Shown: positions 26,801 to 33,512 of the stretch, one piece after another
Numbering within the stretch: position 1 is the stretch's first letter
Layout of the letters: each line of letters begins with the position of its first letter
Notes under the pieces: generated by a model
Databases searched by the model: none
Seen by the model: the letters and a program-made list of their open reading frames with translations, nothing else
Told to the model about the DNA's origin: nothing
Program-made: the position numbers and the translations under genes
From: Capnocytophaga bilenii
Lineage (GTDB): Bacteria; Bacteroidota; Bacteroidia; Flavobacteriales; Flavobacteriaceae
Length of the DNA: 63,886 nucleotides
Assembly (NCBI RefSeq): GCF_017565765.1
Contig: NZ_JAGDYP010000010.1
Span: 1 to 63,886, forward strand
Reading direction: 5' to 3'

Positions 26801-27607
26801 TTAGCTAAAACGTTGAATAACCTCGTTGCTTACTCCAGTGTTGGAGAAACCACCATCGTGGTAAAGATTTTGCATAGTTACCTTACGAGTAAGGTCGGAG
26901 AAGAGGCTAACGGTATAATCGGCGCAATCTTGAGCTGAAGCGTTTCCTAATGGCGACATAGCATCGGCATAGGCAATAAAGCCGCTAAATCCTTTCACTC
27001 CTTGCCCAGCAGTAGTAGGCGTAGGTGATTGCGAAATGGTGTTTACACGCACCTTTTTATCTTTACCGAAGAAGTAGCCAAAACTACGCGCTACAGACTC
27101 TAAATAAGCCTTGTTATCAGCCATATCGTTATAGTCGGGGAAAGTGCGTTGTGCAGCCATATAAGTAAGAGCTACGATGCTTCCCCACTCATTCATCGCA
27201 TCATTTCTGTAAAGCACTTGACATACTTTGTGGAATGAAAGTGCTGATACGTCCCAACCTTTTTCGGTATTTACGTAGTTGGATTCGGTGTAAGGAATGT
27301 TTTTGCGCACATTTACCGACATACCGATAGAGTGCAATACAAAATCTAACTTACCGCCCAATATTTCCATAGCTTTGGTTACCAAGTTTTCTAAATCTTC
27401 CATATTGGTAGCATCGGCAGGGATAATTTCAGAGCCTGTTTTTTCGGCTAAGTTTTTTATTTGCCCCATACGCATTGCCACAGGAGCATTAGTAAGCACA
27501 AACTTACCACCTTCTTCGTGTACACGTTCGGCGGTTTTCGAAGCTATTGAGTTTTCGTCTAAAGCGCCGAAGATAATACCTTTTTTTCCTTTTAATAAAT
27601 TATACAT
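26801..27607 (-). CDS. fabI: Enoyl-[acyl-carrier-protein] reductase (NADH)
   Basis: Catalyses the last reduction of each fatty acid elongation cycle. The 268-residue short-chain dehydrogenase has the FabI nucleotide site [18 protein letters not shown] (about 10-27, in place of GxxxGxG), [29 protein letters not shown] with the catalytic Tyr region, and Lys in [31 protein letters not shown] near 200 is the substrate loop. A TATCTTTG element on the minus strand (27643-27650) lies 36 bases upstream. Confidence 0.95.
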   Translation of the reverse strand: MYNLLKGKKGIIFGALDENSIASKTAERVHEEGGKFVLTNAPVAMRMGQIKNLAEKTGSEIIPADATNMEDLENLVTKAMEILGGKLDFVLHSIGMSVNVRKNIPYTESNYVNTEKGWDVSALSFHKVCQVLYRNDAMNEWGSIVALTYMAAQRTFPDYNDMADNKAYLESVARSFGYFFGKDKKVRVNTISQSPTPTTAGQGVKGFSGFIAYADAMSPLGNASAQDCADYTVSLFSDLTRKVTMQNLYHDGGFSNTGVSNEVIQRFS

Positions 27608-27642
27608 CTTTTTAAAATTAATGTTTTACGTTTTTCTGATGG

Positions 27643-27650
27643 CAAAGATA
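27643..27650 (-). promoter_or_regulatory. -7 element upstream of fabI
   Basis: TATCTTTG on the minus strand; the -33 position reads TCA rather than TTG, so only half of the consensus is met. The surrounding sequence resembles the tgt promoter region. Confidence 0.5.
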
Positions 27651-27712
27651 TAAAATAATGTTTAATTATTGATGGTTAATGGTTAAAAATAGTGATTAGG
27701 AGGTTGCATAAA

Positions 27713-27744
27713 AAGCACAAGCAACAAGCTTGCACCAGCGGGGC
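27713..27744 (+). repeat. Short copy of intergenic module A
   Basis: GCACAAGCAACAAGCTTGCA followed by CCAGCGGGG, a diverged copy of module A just beyond the rocD stop codon. Confidence 0.7.
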
Positions 27745-27746
27745 AA

Positions 27747-28991
27747 CTAAGCCTCAAATTCTTTTAGGGTACTGATGATAATAGATAGGCAGTCTTTTAG
27801 CTGCTGTTCATTCATTACTAATGGAGGTGCAAACCTGATAATATTGCCGTGAGTAGGTTTGGCAAGCAAGCCTTTATCGCGCATTCTTAGGCAGATATTC
27901 CACGCTGTATCACTATCTTCGGTATCGTTGATAACTACAGCATTCAGCAATCCTTTACCTCGTACTAAAGTAGCGACATTAGAAGTTTTGATATAATCAC
28001 TGAGTTCTTTGCGGAAAATTTCGCCCAAACGTGCTGCGTTTTCGGCTAACTGCTCATCTTTTACTACTTGCAAGGCTTCTATAGCCACTGCTGCAGCTAA
28101 TGGATTTCCGCCAAAGGTACTACCGTGTTGTCCTGCTTTTATAACGTGCATAATGCTATTATCGGCGAGAACGGCACTCACTGGGTATACGCCCCCACTA
28201 AGAGCTTTACCAAGAACTAAAATATCGGGTTTTACGTTTTCGTGGTCTACGGCTAAACGTTTTCCTGTACGCGCTACGCCTGTTTGTACTTCATCGGCTA
28301 TGAAAAGAGCGTTGTACTTTTCGCACAAGGCTTTAGCTTTGCTTAGGTAACCTTCAGAAGGCACATATACGCCCGCTTCTCCTTGTATAGGCTCTACCAA
28401 AAAGCCCGCTACAGTGGTAGGATTTTCGGCAAGTACTTTTTCTAAGGCGGGCAGGTTGTTATAGGGTACGGATACGAAACCAGGTGTGTAAGGTCCGAAG
28501 TTAGAACGAGCATTCTTATCCGATGAAAAAGAAACTACTGTAGTGGTGCGCCCGTGGAAGTTTTGGTCGCATACGATGATAATAGCCGCACTTTCGGGCA
28601 CTCCTTTTTGTTCGTATGCCCATTTGCGACATATTTTGATGGCTGTTTCTACTGCTTCGGCTCCTGTATTCATTGGCAATACTTTCTCAAAACCGAAATA
28701 TTCGGTAATATACTTTTCGTAGAGTCCAAGCTTATCGTTGTAGAAAGCACGTGAGGTAAGTGTAAGTGTTTGAGCTTGCTCGGTAAGTGCTTTGATAATA
28801 CGCGGGTGGCAATGCCCTTGATTGACTGCGGAGTAGGAAGATAGAAAATCGTAATAGCGTTTGCCTTCTACGTCCCACACGTATACCCCTTGTCCTTTGC
28901 TAAGCACTACTGGCAGCGGATGATAGTTATGAGCTCCGTACTTATCTTCAAGAGCCATAGCTTGTTCTGAGGTTAATGTATTTTTTGTCAT
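27747..28991 (-). CDS. rocD: Ornithine aminotransferase
   Basis: Pyridoxal-phosphate enzyme that moves the delta-amino group of ornithine to 2-oxoglutarate, linking arginine and proline metabolism. The 414 residues show the class III order: [17 protein letters not shown] (about 47-63), [13 protein letters not shown] (about 108-120), [16 protein letters not shown] (about 232-247) and [17 protein letters not shown] (about 262-278) with the cofactor Lys. It lies between fabI and the PIN locus, apparently on its own. Confidence 0.93.
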   Translation of the reverse strand: MTKNTLTSEQAMALEDKYGAHNYHPLPVVLSKGQGVYVWDVEGKRYYDFLSSYSAVNQGHCHPRIIKALTEQAQTLTLTSRAFYNDKLGLYEKYITEYFGFEKVLPMNTGAEAVETAIKICRKWAYEQKGVPESAAIIIVCDQNFHGRTTTVVSFSSDKNARSNFGPYTPGFVSVPYNNLPALEKVLAENPTTVAGFLVEPIQGEAGVYVPSEGYLSKAKALCEKYNALFIADEVQTGVARTGKRLAVDHENVKPDILVLGKALSGGVYPVSAVLADNSIMHVIKAGQHGSTFGGNPLAAAVAIEALQVVKDEQLAENAARLGEIFRKELSDYIKTSNVATLVRGKGLLNAVVINDTEDSDTAWNICLRMRDKGLLAKPTHGNIIRFAPPLVMNEQQLKDCLSIIISTLKEFEA

Positions 28992-29003
28992 ATAATTAAT
29001 TTG

Positions 29004-29176
29004 TTAATTTGTTCTGTACATTGAAAGGAATTGTTCGGGGGTTAGTACCGATATATCATCTACTACAAAATCCTTTACATTGCGTGTTACTACAATAGGA
29101 ATACCGTATTCTTTAGCAGTAAAGTATTGATACCCATCTTCTATATCTTTAAAATTGGAATAGAGTGCGTTTTCAA
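29004..29176. repeat. 173-bp direct repeat, copy 1 (3' end of PIN gene)
   Basis: Matches 29788-29960 with about five substitutions and no length change. It covers the last 57 codons of the PIN gene with its stop codon. Confidence 0.9.
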
Positions 29177-29417
29177 GTGCTTGCTTACTAAAAGGTAAAG
29201 CTCTAAAAATTTGATAAAGATATTTCAATATATTTACACACTCTTTTTGGTTATATTCTTTTGAAAGTTGATAGGTAATAATAGCAAATGAAAGTGTTGA
29301 TAAATAAGATTTTATTTTTCTTTCTTCGGTTAATGAAAATATCATTTGCGCATTTTTGTAATACTTTCTTTTTAGCAACATATCTAATACAACATTCGCA
29401 TCTACAAAAATTTTCAT
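29004..29417 (-). CDS. PIN-domain toxin (VapC-like ribonuclease)
   Basis: A 137-residue PIN-fold protein. Conserved acids are visible as FVDANVVLDML (Asp6), the KDIEDGYQYF region (Asp91, Asp94) and TRNVKDF (Asp116), the expected metal-binding set. PIN toxins of this kind usually cleave tRNA or other RNA and are held inactive by the partner gene. The upstream neighbour (29421-29753) ends 3 bases away and is the likely antitoxin. The last 173 bases are duplicated almost exactly at 29788-29960. Confidence 0.85.
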   Translation of the reverse strand: MKIFVDANVVLDMLLKRKYYKNAQMIFSLTEERKIKSYLSTLSFAIITYQLSKEYNQKECVNILKYLYQIFRALPFSKQALENALYSNFKDIEDGYQYFTAKEYGIPIVVTRNVKDFVVDDISVLTPEQFLSMYRTN

Positions 29418-29420
29418 ATT

Positions 29421-29753
29421 TTATTTTCTTAAATGATATATGTAATATTCCTTTTTCCAATCCTCATCATCAGAGGCTTTTATTTTTTGAATAAGCTCTT
29501 CTTCAGTACCTAAAATACCTGTTAGCATTTTTGCAAGCGGTGTAATTTCTATATCATACTCTTCTTTTTCAACAGACTGAGCATCGGTTATAACTGATAT
29601 ATCTCGCTTTTCAGTATTGTCAGTAGAGTTTCTTGTTAAAATACCCGTTAGCATTTTAGCAAGTGGCGTAATTTCTATATCGTCTATATCAAGTTTTTCT
29701 TGATATGCGATATTATCTTCTACTAAGGTAGTATTTAATTCTACTATATTCAT
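29421..29753 (-). CDS. Probable antitoxin with internal repeat
   Basis: A 110-residue acidic protein just upstream of the PIN gene. DIEITPLAKMLTGIL occurs twice (25-39 and 67-81), spaced 42 residues, so a 126-base segment has been duplicated inside the gene. The ending, DEDWKKEYYIYHL, resembles that of the second antitoxin-like gene (NEDDWKNDICKGIL). Its position and length fit an antitoxin of a PIN pair; no DNA-binding fold is clear. Confidence 0.65.
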   Translation of the reverse strand: MNIVELNTTLVEDNIAYQEKLDIDDIEITPLAKMLTGILTRNSTDNTEKRDISVITDAQSVEKEEYDIEITPLAKMLTGILGTEEELIQKIKASDDEDWKKEYYIYHLRK

Positions 29754-29787
29754 TTTTCTATTTTACAATCTAATGATTAGGCAATAT

Positions 29788-29960
29788 TTAATTTGTTCTG
29801 TACATTGAAAGGAATTGTTCGGGGGTTAGTACCGATATATCATCTACTACAAAATCCTTTACGTTGCGCGTTACTACAATAGGAATATCGTATTCTTTAG
29901 CAGTAAAGTATTGATAACCATCTTCTTTATCTTTAAAATTGGAATAGAGTGCGTTTTCAA
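29788..29960. repeat. 173-bp direct repeat, copy 2
   Basis: Second copy of 29004-29176; it forms the 3' part of the truncated PIN gene. Confidence 0.9.
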
Positions 29961-30006
29961 ATAGTAAATCTAAAGCTATATTAGTATCAATAAATATCTT
30001 CTTCAT
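29788..30006 (-). pseudogene. Truncated, hybrid PIN-domain gene
   Basis: Only 72 codons, against 137 in its neighbour. The first 15 residues (MKKIFIDTNIALDLL) are a PIN start that differs from the neighbour's; from FENALYSNFK on it is nearly identical to the neighbour's C-terminus. The middle of the fold, about 65 residues, is missing, so ribonuclease activity is unlikely. It looks like a second PIN gene whose 3' part was replaced by a copy of the first through recombination. Confidence 0.8.
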
Positions 30007-30205
30007 AATACTTTTCTAATATTCCTTTACATATATCATTTTTCCAATCATCTTCATTTAAAGTATTCAATTTTTGAAGAAATTCTTTTGGTGTTCCTAA
30101 AGCTCCGCTCAAATTTTCTATTGCTGTTAAAAACTCATCATTTCCTTCAGTATTGGTAACTGTTGGTATAGGTATTTCTTCTGTAGTAACAACTCTTGCA
30201 TTCAT
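29987..30205 (-). CDS. Probable second antitoxin
   Basis: A 72-residue acidic protein overlapping the start of the truncated PIN gene by 20 bases. ENLSGALGTPKEFLQKLN and LNEDDWKNDICKGILEKYYE correspond in position to MLTGILGTEEELIQKIK and DDEDWKKEYYIYHL of the first antitoxin. It may be an orphan now that its toxin partner is broken. Confidence 0.6.
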   Translation of the reverse strand: MNARVVTTEEIPIPTVTNTEGNDEFLTAIENLSGALGTPKEFLQKLNTLNEDDWKNDICKGILEKYYEEDIY

Positions 30206-30254
30206 TTTTCTATTTTACTATTTGATATTTAGGTAATTATATGCTACAAAAATA

Positions 30255-31493
30255 TTATTGTAGCATTAGGGCTCCTACGGTGGCGTTGCTGGTTTCGTCT
30301 ATCAGTATGGCACTTCCCATAGGTGGATTTTCGGCAAAGGGGTCGTATACTAAAGGGGCTGCTGCTTTTAGGCGTATTTTGGCTATTTCGTTGAGTTTTA
30401 TACTTTCTGCTTCGTCTTGTTGCTGAAGTGTATTTACATCTATCTTGTAAATAATTTCTTTTACAATAACTCTCACCAAGCGGCTGCGCTGTTGCAATAG
30501 GTATTTGTTGCCTTCGCTAAGGGAGCGTTTATCCATCCAGCATACTATGGCTTCTACTTCTTGATTTTGAACAGGCTGAGTGGCTTCACTCACGAGGTAA
30601 TCTCCTCTCGAAATATCGATATCGTCATCAATATGTATTACTACGGGGGTTCCTGCCTTCGCCTCTGACACCTCTTTACCATTATGCTCTATCTTGCTGA
30701 TAGTGGTACTAATACCTTCGGGAAGTACTACAATGGCATCGCCTTTACGATAAGTGCCTGAAATGATTTCGCCTGCATAGCCTCGATAGTCGTGGAGGGC
30801 TTCTGTTTGAGGGCGTATGACGTATTGCACTTGAAAGCGAGGCTGTGTATAGCTATGAGGGTTGATTTCTACTGTTTCTAAGAAATCTAAAAGTGATTTT
30901 CCCTTATACCAAGCCATTGCTTGGGTTGTATTGACGATATTATCGCCTACAAAAGCTGAAATAGGGAAGTAATGAACACTTTTAAGCCCTAAATGTGTTG
31001 CGATTTGTTGATATTCGTTTTTAATTGAGTTGAAAGTTTCTTCTGAATAGCCTACTAAATCCATTTTATTGACAGCTACTACTACTTCGGGGATATTGAG
31101 CAGTGAAGCGATAATGGAATGACGGCGTGTTTGCTCGGTAATACCATTGCGGGCATCTACTAAAATGACAATAAGCTGCGAATTGGAAGCTCCTGTTATC
31201 ATATTTCGGGTATACTGGGTATGCCCAGGTGCATCGGCAATGATAAATTTGCGTTTTGGGGTTGCAAAATAGCGATAAGCTACATCAATGGTAATGCCTT
31301 GTTCTCGTTCGGCACGGAGCCCATCGGTGAGGATGGCAAGGTCTATCCCATCTTCATTTTTGTTTTTAGATTGTTGTTCAAGAGCTTCTAACTGGTCGGC
31401 TAAGATACTTTTGCTATCATAGAGTAATCGCCCTATAAGAGTACTTTTACCGTCATCTACGCTTCCTGCTGTAATAAATCGTAATATATTCAT
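30255..31493 (-). CDS. cysN: Sulfate adenylyltransferase subunit 1 (GTPase)
   Basis: GTP-driven regulatory subunit of ATP sulfurylase, which activates sulfate to APS. The 412 residues hold G1 AGSVDDGKSTLIGRL (about 8-22), G2 EQGITIDVAYRYF, G3 IADAPGHTQYTRNM, G4 VVAVNKMDLV and the two elongation-factor-like beta domains. CysN works only with CysD, whose gene normally precedes it; here the upstream side holds a promoter-like TATCTTTG (31533-31540), repeats and the IS110 element. No cysD, cysC or cysH lies in the window. Confidence 0.92.
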   Translation of the reverse strand: MNILRFITAGSVDDGKSTLIGRLLYDSKSILADQLEALEQQSKNKNEDGIDLAILTDGLRAEREQGITIDVAYRYFATPKRKFIIADAPGHTQYTRNMITGASNSQLIVILVDARNGITEQTRRHSIIASLLNIPEVVVAVNKMDLVGYSEETFNSIKNEYQQIATHLGLKSVHYFPISAFVGDNIVNTTQAMAWYKGKSLLDFLETVEINPHSYTQPRFQVQYVIRPQTEALHDYRGYAGEIISGTYRKGDAIVVLPEGISTTISKIEHNGKEVSEAKAGTPVVIHIDDDIDISRGDYLVSEATQPVQNQEVEAIVCWMDKRSLSEGNKYLLQQRSRLVRVIVKEIIYKIDVNTLQQQDEAESIKLNEIAKIRLKAAAPLVYDPFAENPPMGSAILIDETSNATVGALMLQ

Positions 31494-31548
31494 TTTCTAT
31501 TATTCGTTATTGCTGTTAGTGATTAAACTCTGCAAAGATATGAAATAA

Positions 31549-31737
31549 TTTTGAATTATGAATTATGAATTGTGTTTTTCTTGCTGGGAGGCTTTTATCC
31601 TTCGCTAAACCTTCGTCACATACTCGGCTGTGCCAGCTCGCCGACTTTCCTTCGCTTATCCTTCGCTCATCCTTCGCTAAACCTTCGCTGAGAAGAATTT
31701 TGAATTTTGAATTTTGAATTTTGAATTGGTGGGACGG
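31549..31737. repeat. Mosaic repeats left of the IS110 element
   Basis: TTCGCT/CTTCGCTCATCC-type sequence with part of module B (about 31595-31690), then four GAATTTT heptamers (about 31695-31725) and GGTGGGACGG. The last part belongs to the GGGAC repeat into which the IS appears to have inserted. Confidence 0.75.
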
Positions 31738-31749
31738 GTCTTTACTTTG
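31721..31749 (+). promoter_or_regulatory. Possible promoter spanning the left IS boundary
   Basis: TTG (31721-31723) in the flank, 18 bases, TTACTTTG (31742-31749) in the IS left end; one mismatch to TAnnTTTG. In a circular IS the right end would supply a TTG 20 bases before the same element. Confidence 0.4.
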
Positions 31750-31759
31750 CACCCTGAAA

Positions 31760-31890
31760 ATAAGAAGTTATTTTCAAAGAAAAGCAGAGGAGAATAAAAG
31801 TCTGTTCATTCTGCCTCTGCCCGTTCTTTGAATACCCTGATTTTCAAAATAGAATGGTAAAATAAAGACTTGAACAATCAGGGCTGGAAT
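31760..31890 (+). ncRNA. Bridge-RNA-like unit A
   Basis: Predicted stems: TTCAAAGAA/TTCTTTGAA (31773-31781, 31824-31832); GCAGAGG/CCTCTGC (31784-31790, 31814-31820) around a 23-base loop; CCCTGATT/AATCAGGG (31835-31842, 31876-31883) around a loop with ATAGAATG (31849-31856) and TAAAGAC (31863-31869). The first matches the IS right end; the second is the reverse complement of GTCTTTA at the left end. The second loop thus fits a donor-binding loop. The short first loop shows no recognisable target guide. Confidence 0.6.
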
Positions 31891-31894
31891 TGAT

Positions 31895-31923
31895 TTGAAA
31901 TGCAAAGTTATAAAATATTTTTG
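31895..31923 (+). promoter_or_regulatory. Possible promoter of bridge-RNA-like unit B
   Basis: TTG (31895-31897), 18 bases, TATTTTTG (31916-31923). It lies between units A and B, so unit B could be transcribed separately. Confidence 0.45.
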
Positions 31924-31929
31924 AATATA

Positions 31930-32125
31930 ATATCCTATATATAAAAGAAAAATAGTATTTTTATATTTCAAAGAAGCAACAGAGGTGAACTAGGAGGACG
32001 GGTTAAGATAACGTCTTATGTCGCACATTAGTCCTCTGCCAATTCTTTGATTTAAAGCCTTATTTTTAAATAGAATGGTAGACGTTAGGGTCTAATAAAG
32101 ACTTTAGAAGCAAAGGCTTATTTTT
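31930..32125 (+). ncRNA. Bridge-RNA-like unit B (next to transposase)
   Basis: Same architecture as unit A: TCAAAGAA/TTCTTTGA (31968-31975, 32043-32050), CAGAGG/CCTCTG (31980-31985, 32033-32038) around a 47-base loop, and AAGCCTT/AAGGCTT (32055-32061, 32113-32119). The last stem differs in sequence from unit A's but still pairs. Its loop repeats ATAGAATG (32070-32077) and TAAAGAC (32096-32102), with an extra hairpin TAGAC/GTCTA between them. The first loop carries GGACGGGT (31996-32003), identical to the target left flank plus GT, then an apical TAAGA/TCTTA hairpin and GTCGCAC as a candidate right guide. Confidence 0.7.
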
Positions 32126-32149
32126 AATATCAATAATCATATTTAGAAA

Positions 32150-33160
32150 ATGAAAAACTATGTTCTTTTTACAGGGATCGATGTATCCAAAGACAAATTA
32201 GATATTTGTTATGTGGATAAAAATGGCAATGTATTAGGTTCAAAAGTAATTGACTATAAACCTAAAAACATTAAATCTATTGTGAAGGATTTGGAAAGGT
32301 TAGGTTATAACCTGACTCAAACGCTTATTTGTTTTGAAAATACAGGGGTGTATTCAATCAAATTAGGTGAAGTGCTCTCTGAGCTAAATGCTTATTATAG
32401 TGAGGTTTCAGCTCTTGAAATCAATAAATCTAAAGGTATTACTAGAGGTAAAGATGACAAAACCGATGCTAAAATGATTGCTCTTTATGCCTTGAGAAAT
32501 ATTGATAAAATAGTGCTTTCAAAGGTAACGGATGAAGCCATACAGGAACTTAAACTTCTCTTTGCTGAAAGGGAAAAAATACAAAAGTCAATAACAAGTT
32601 TGAAAATGACCCAAGAGAATGAAGGACGGGTAAATAGCAAGGCTTATGAGAGTGTTCAAAAAATAAATCAACAAACAAGAGTTGCTCTTAAAAATAGTCT
32701 AAAAGCTATTGAAAATGAAATAGAAAGGGTTTTTAAAGAGCATCCTGAATTGAAAAAGAATCGCGATTTATTGAAGAGTATAAAGGGAATTGGTACTATA
32801 ATTTCGGCTTATTTAGTAATGATTACTCATAACTTTACTAAATTTAAAAATAGCCGTAAATTTGCTTGCTATTCGGGAATAGCGCCCTTTGAACATAGCT
32901 CGGGAAAGTCGGTAAGAGGAAAGACTCAAGTAAATCATTTTGCAAATAAAAAAGTTAAGGCTTTGCTGAGTATGGCGGTTCAGTCGGCTAAAAAATATAA
33001 CTCTCAAATAAAGGCATATTTTGAGAAGAAGAAAGAGCAAGGGAAGCATATTTTGCTGATAAGCAATAACATAAAGTTTAAACTTGTAAATATTGCTTTT
33101 GCAGTAATCAAGAGAGGAACCCCTTATGTAGACATATATAAATATGCTACCATAGCATAG
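32150..33160 (+). CDS. IS110-family transposase (DEDD recombinase)
   Basis: A 336-residue recombinase. The N-terminal RuvC-like domain shows GIDVSKDKLDICYVD (Asp11), LICFENTGVYS with the Glu, and GKDDKTDAKMIALYAL with the last two acids near 103-106. A coiled region follows, then the C-terminal domain with KSIKGIGTIISAYLVM and ACYSGIAPFEHSSGKSVRGK, which includes the serine region. The bridge-RNA-like units lie upstream, the position reported for the IS110 subgroup. The protein is full length and without frameshift, so the element may be active. A hairpin follows at 33168-33187. Confidence 0.95.
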   Translation: MKNYVLFTGIDVSKDKLDICYVDKNGNVLGSKVIDYKPKNIKSIVKDLERLGYNLTQTLICFENTGVYSIKLGEVLSELNAYYSEVSALEINKSKGITRGKDDKTDAKMIALYALRNIDKIVLSKVTDEAIQELKLLFAEREKIQKSITSLKMTQENEGRVNSKAYESVQKINQQTRVALKNSLKAIENEIERVFKEHPELKKNRDLLKSIKGIGTIISAYLVMITHNFTKFKNSRKFACYSGIAPFEHSSGKSVRGKTQVNHFANKKVKALLSMAVQSAKKYNSQIKAYFEKKKEQGKHILLISNNIKFKLVNIAFAVIKRGTPYVDIYKYATIA

Positions 33161-33512
33161 GAGAAAAAAGAGTGTATTAATACTCTTAAATATTTGAATA
33201 ACAATGAAATAATAGCTTAAATAAATTAGGCTATAGGTGATGTTTTGCTCAAAAATTTGTTCTAAAATACAAAAAAAAATCAAAAAAATACCTTTTAAAA
33301 TTTGGATATTAACATAGAATGTAGGTCTTGTGAGACTTTTGGGACGGGTAGGACTTGTGGGAGTGGTGAGTGAATTTTGAATTTTGAATTTTGAATTGGG
33401 CACAAGCTGCAAGCTTGCGCCAGCGGATAAAAAGAGATACAGACTTCGCTAGAAAGATATTATCAGCGAAACTATAGTTAATAATTGAACTTTATTTTGT
33501 ACCTTTGCGGCT
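33161..33512. other. IS right end, target repeat and module A
   Basis: 33161-33322 is the IS non-coding right end, with a small hairpin (AAGAGT/ACTCTT, 33168-33187). 33323-33370 is GGGAC-type repeat, including GGGACGGGTAGGACTTGTGG at 33341-33360. 33372-33426 is module A. The rest is AT-rich sequence leading to the dnaB promoter element. Confidence 0.75.
33500..33507 (+). promoter_or_regulatory. -7 element of dnaB
   Basis: TACCTTTG ends only five bases before ATG 33513; no TTG stands 19 bases upstream. If used, the mRNA would start at or next to that ATG. Confidence 0.5.

Larger units (their letters stand above)
31740..33322 (+). mobile_element. Complete IS110-family insertion sequence
   Basis: Boundaries are inferred from three facts. 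The right end matches the partial copy at 1-126; GT stands at both junctions (31738-31739 and 33321-33322); and joining the flanks across one GT restores GGGACGGGTAGG, which occurs intact in the GGGAC repeat at 33341-33352. The element has no terminal inverted repeats or clear target duplication, as usual for the family. It holds a 410-base left non-coding end with two bridge-RNA-like units, the transposase gene, and a 160-base right end. Confidence 0.8.

Noticed and set aside
31516-31752. 78-codon minus-strand frame left of the IS
   Set aside because: Translation of GAATTTT heptamers and TTCGCT repeats, crossing the IS boundary.
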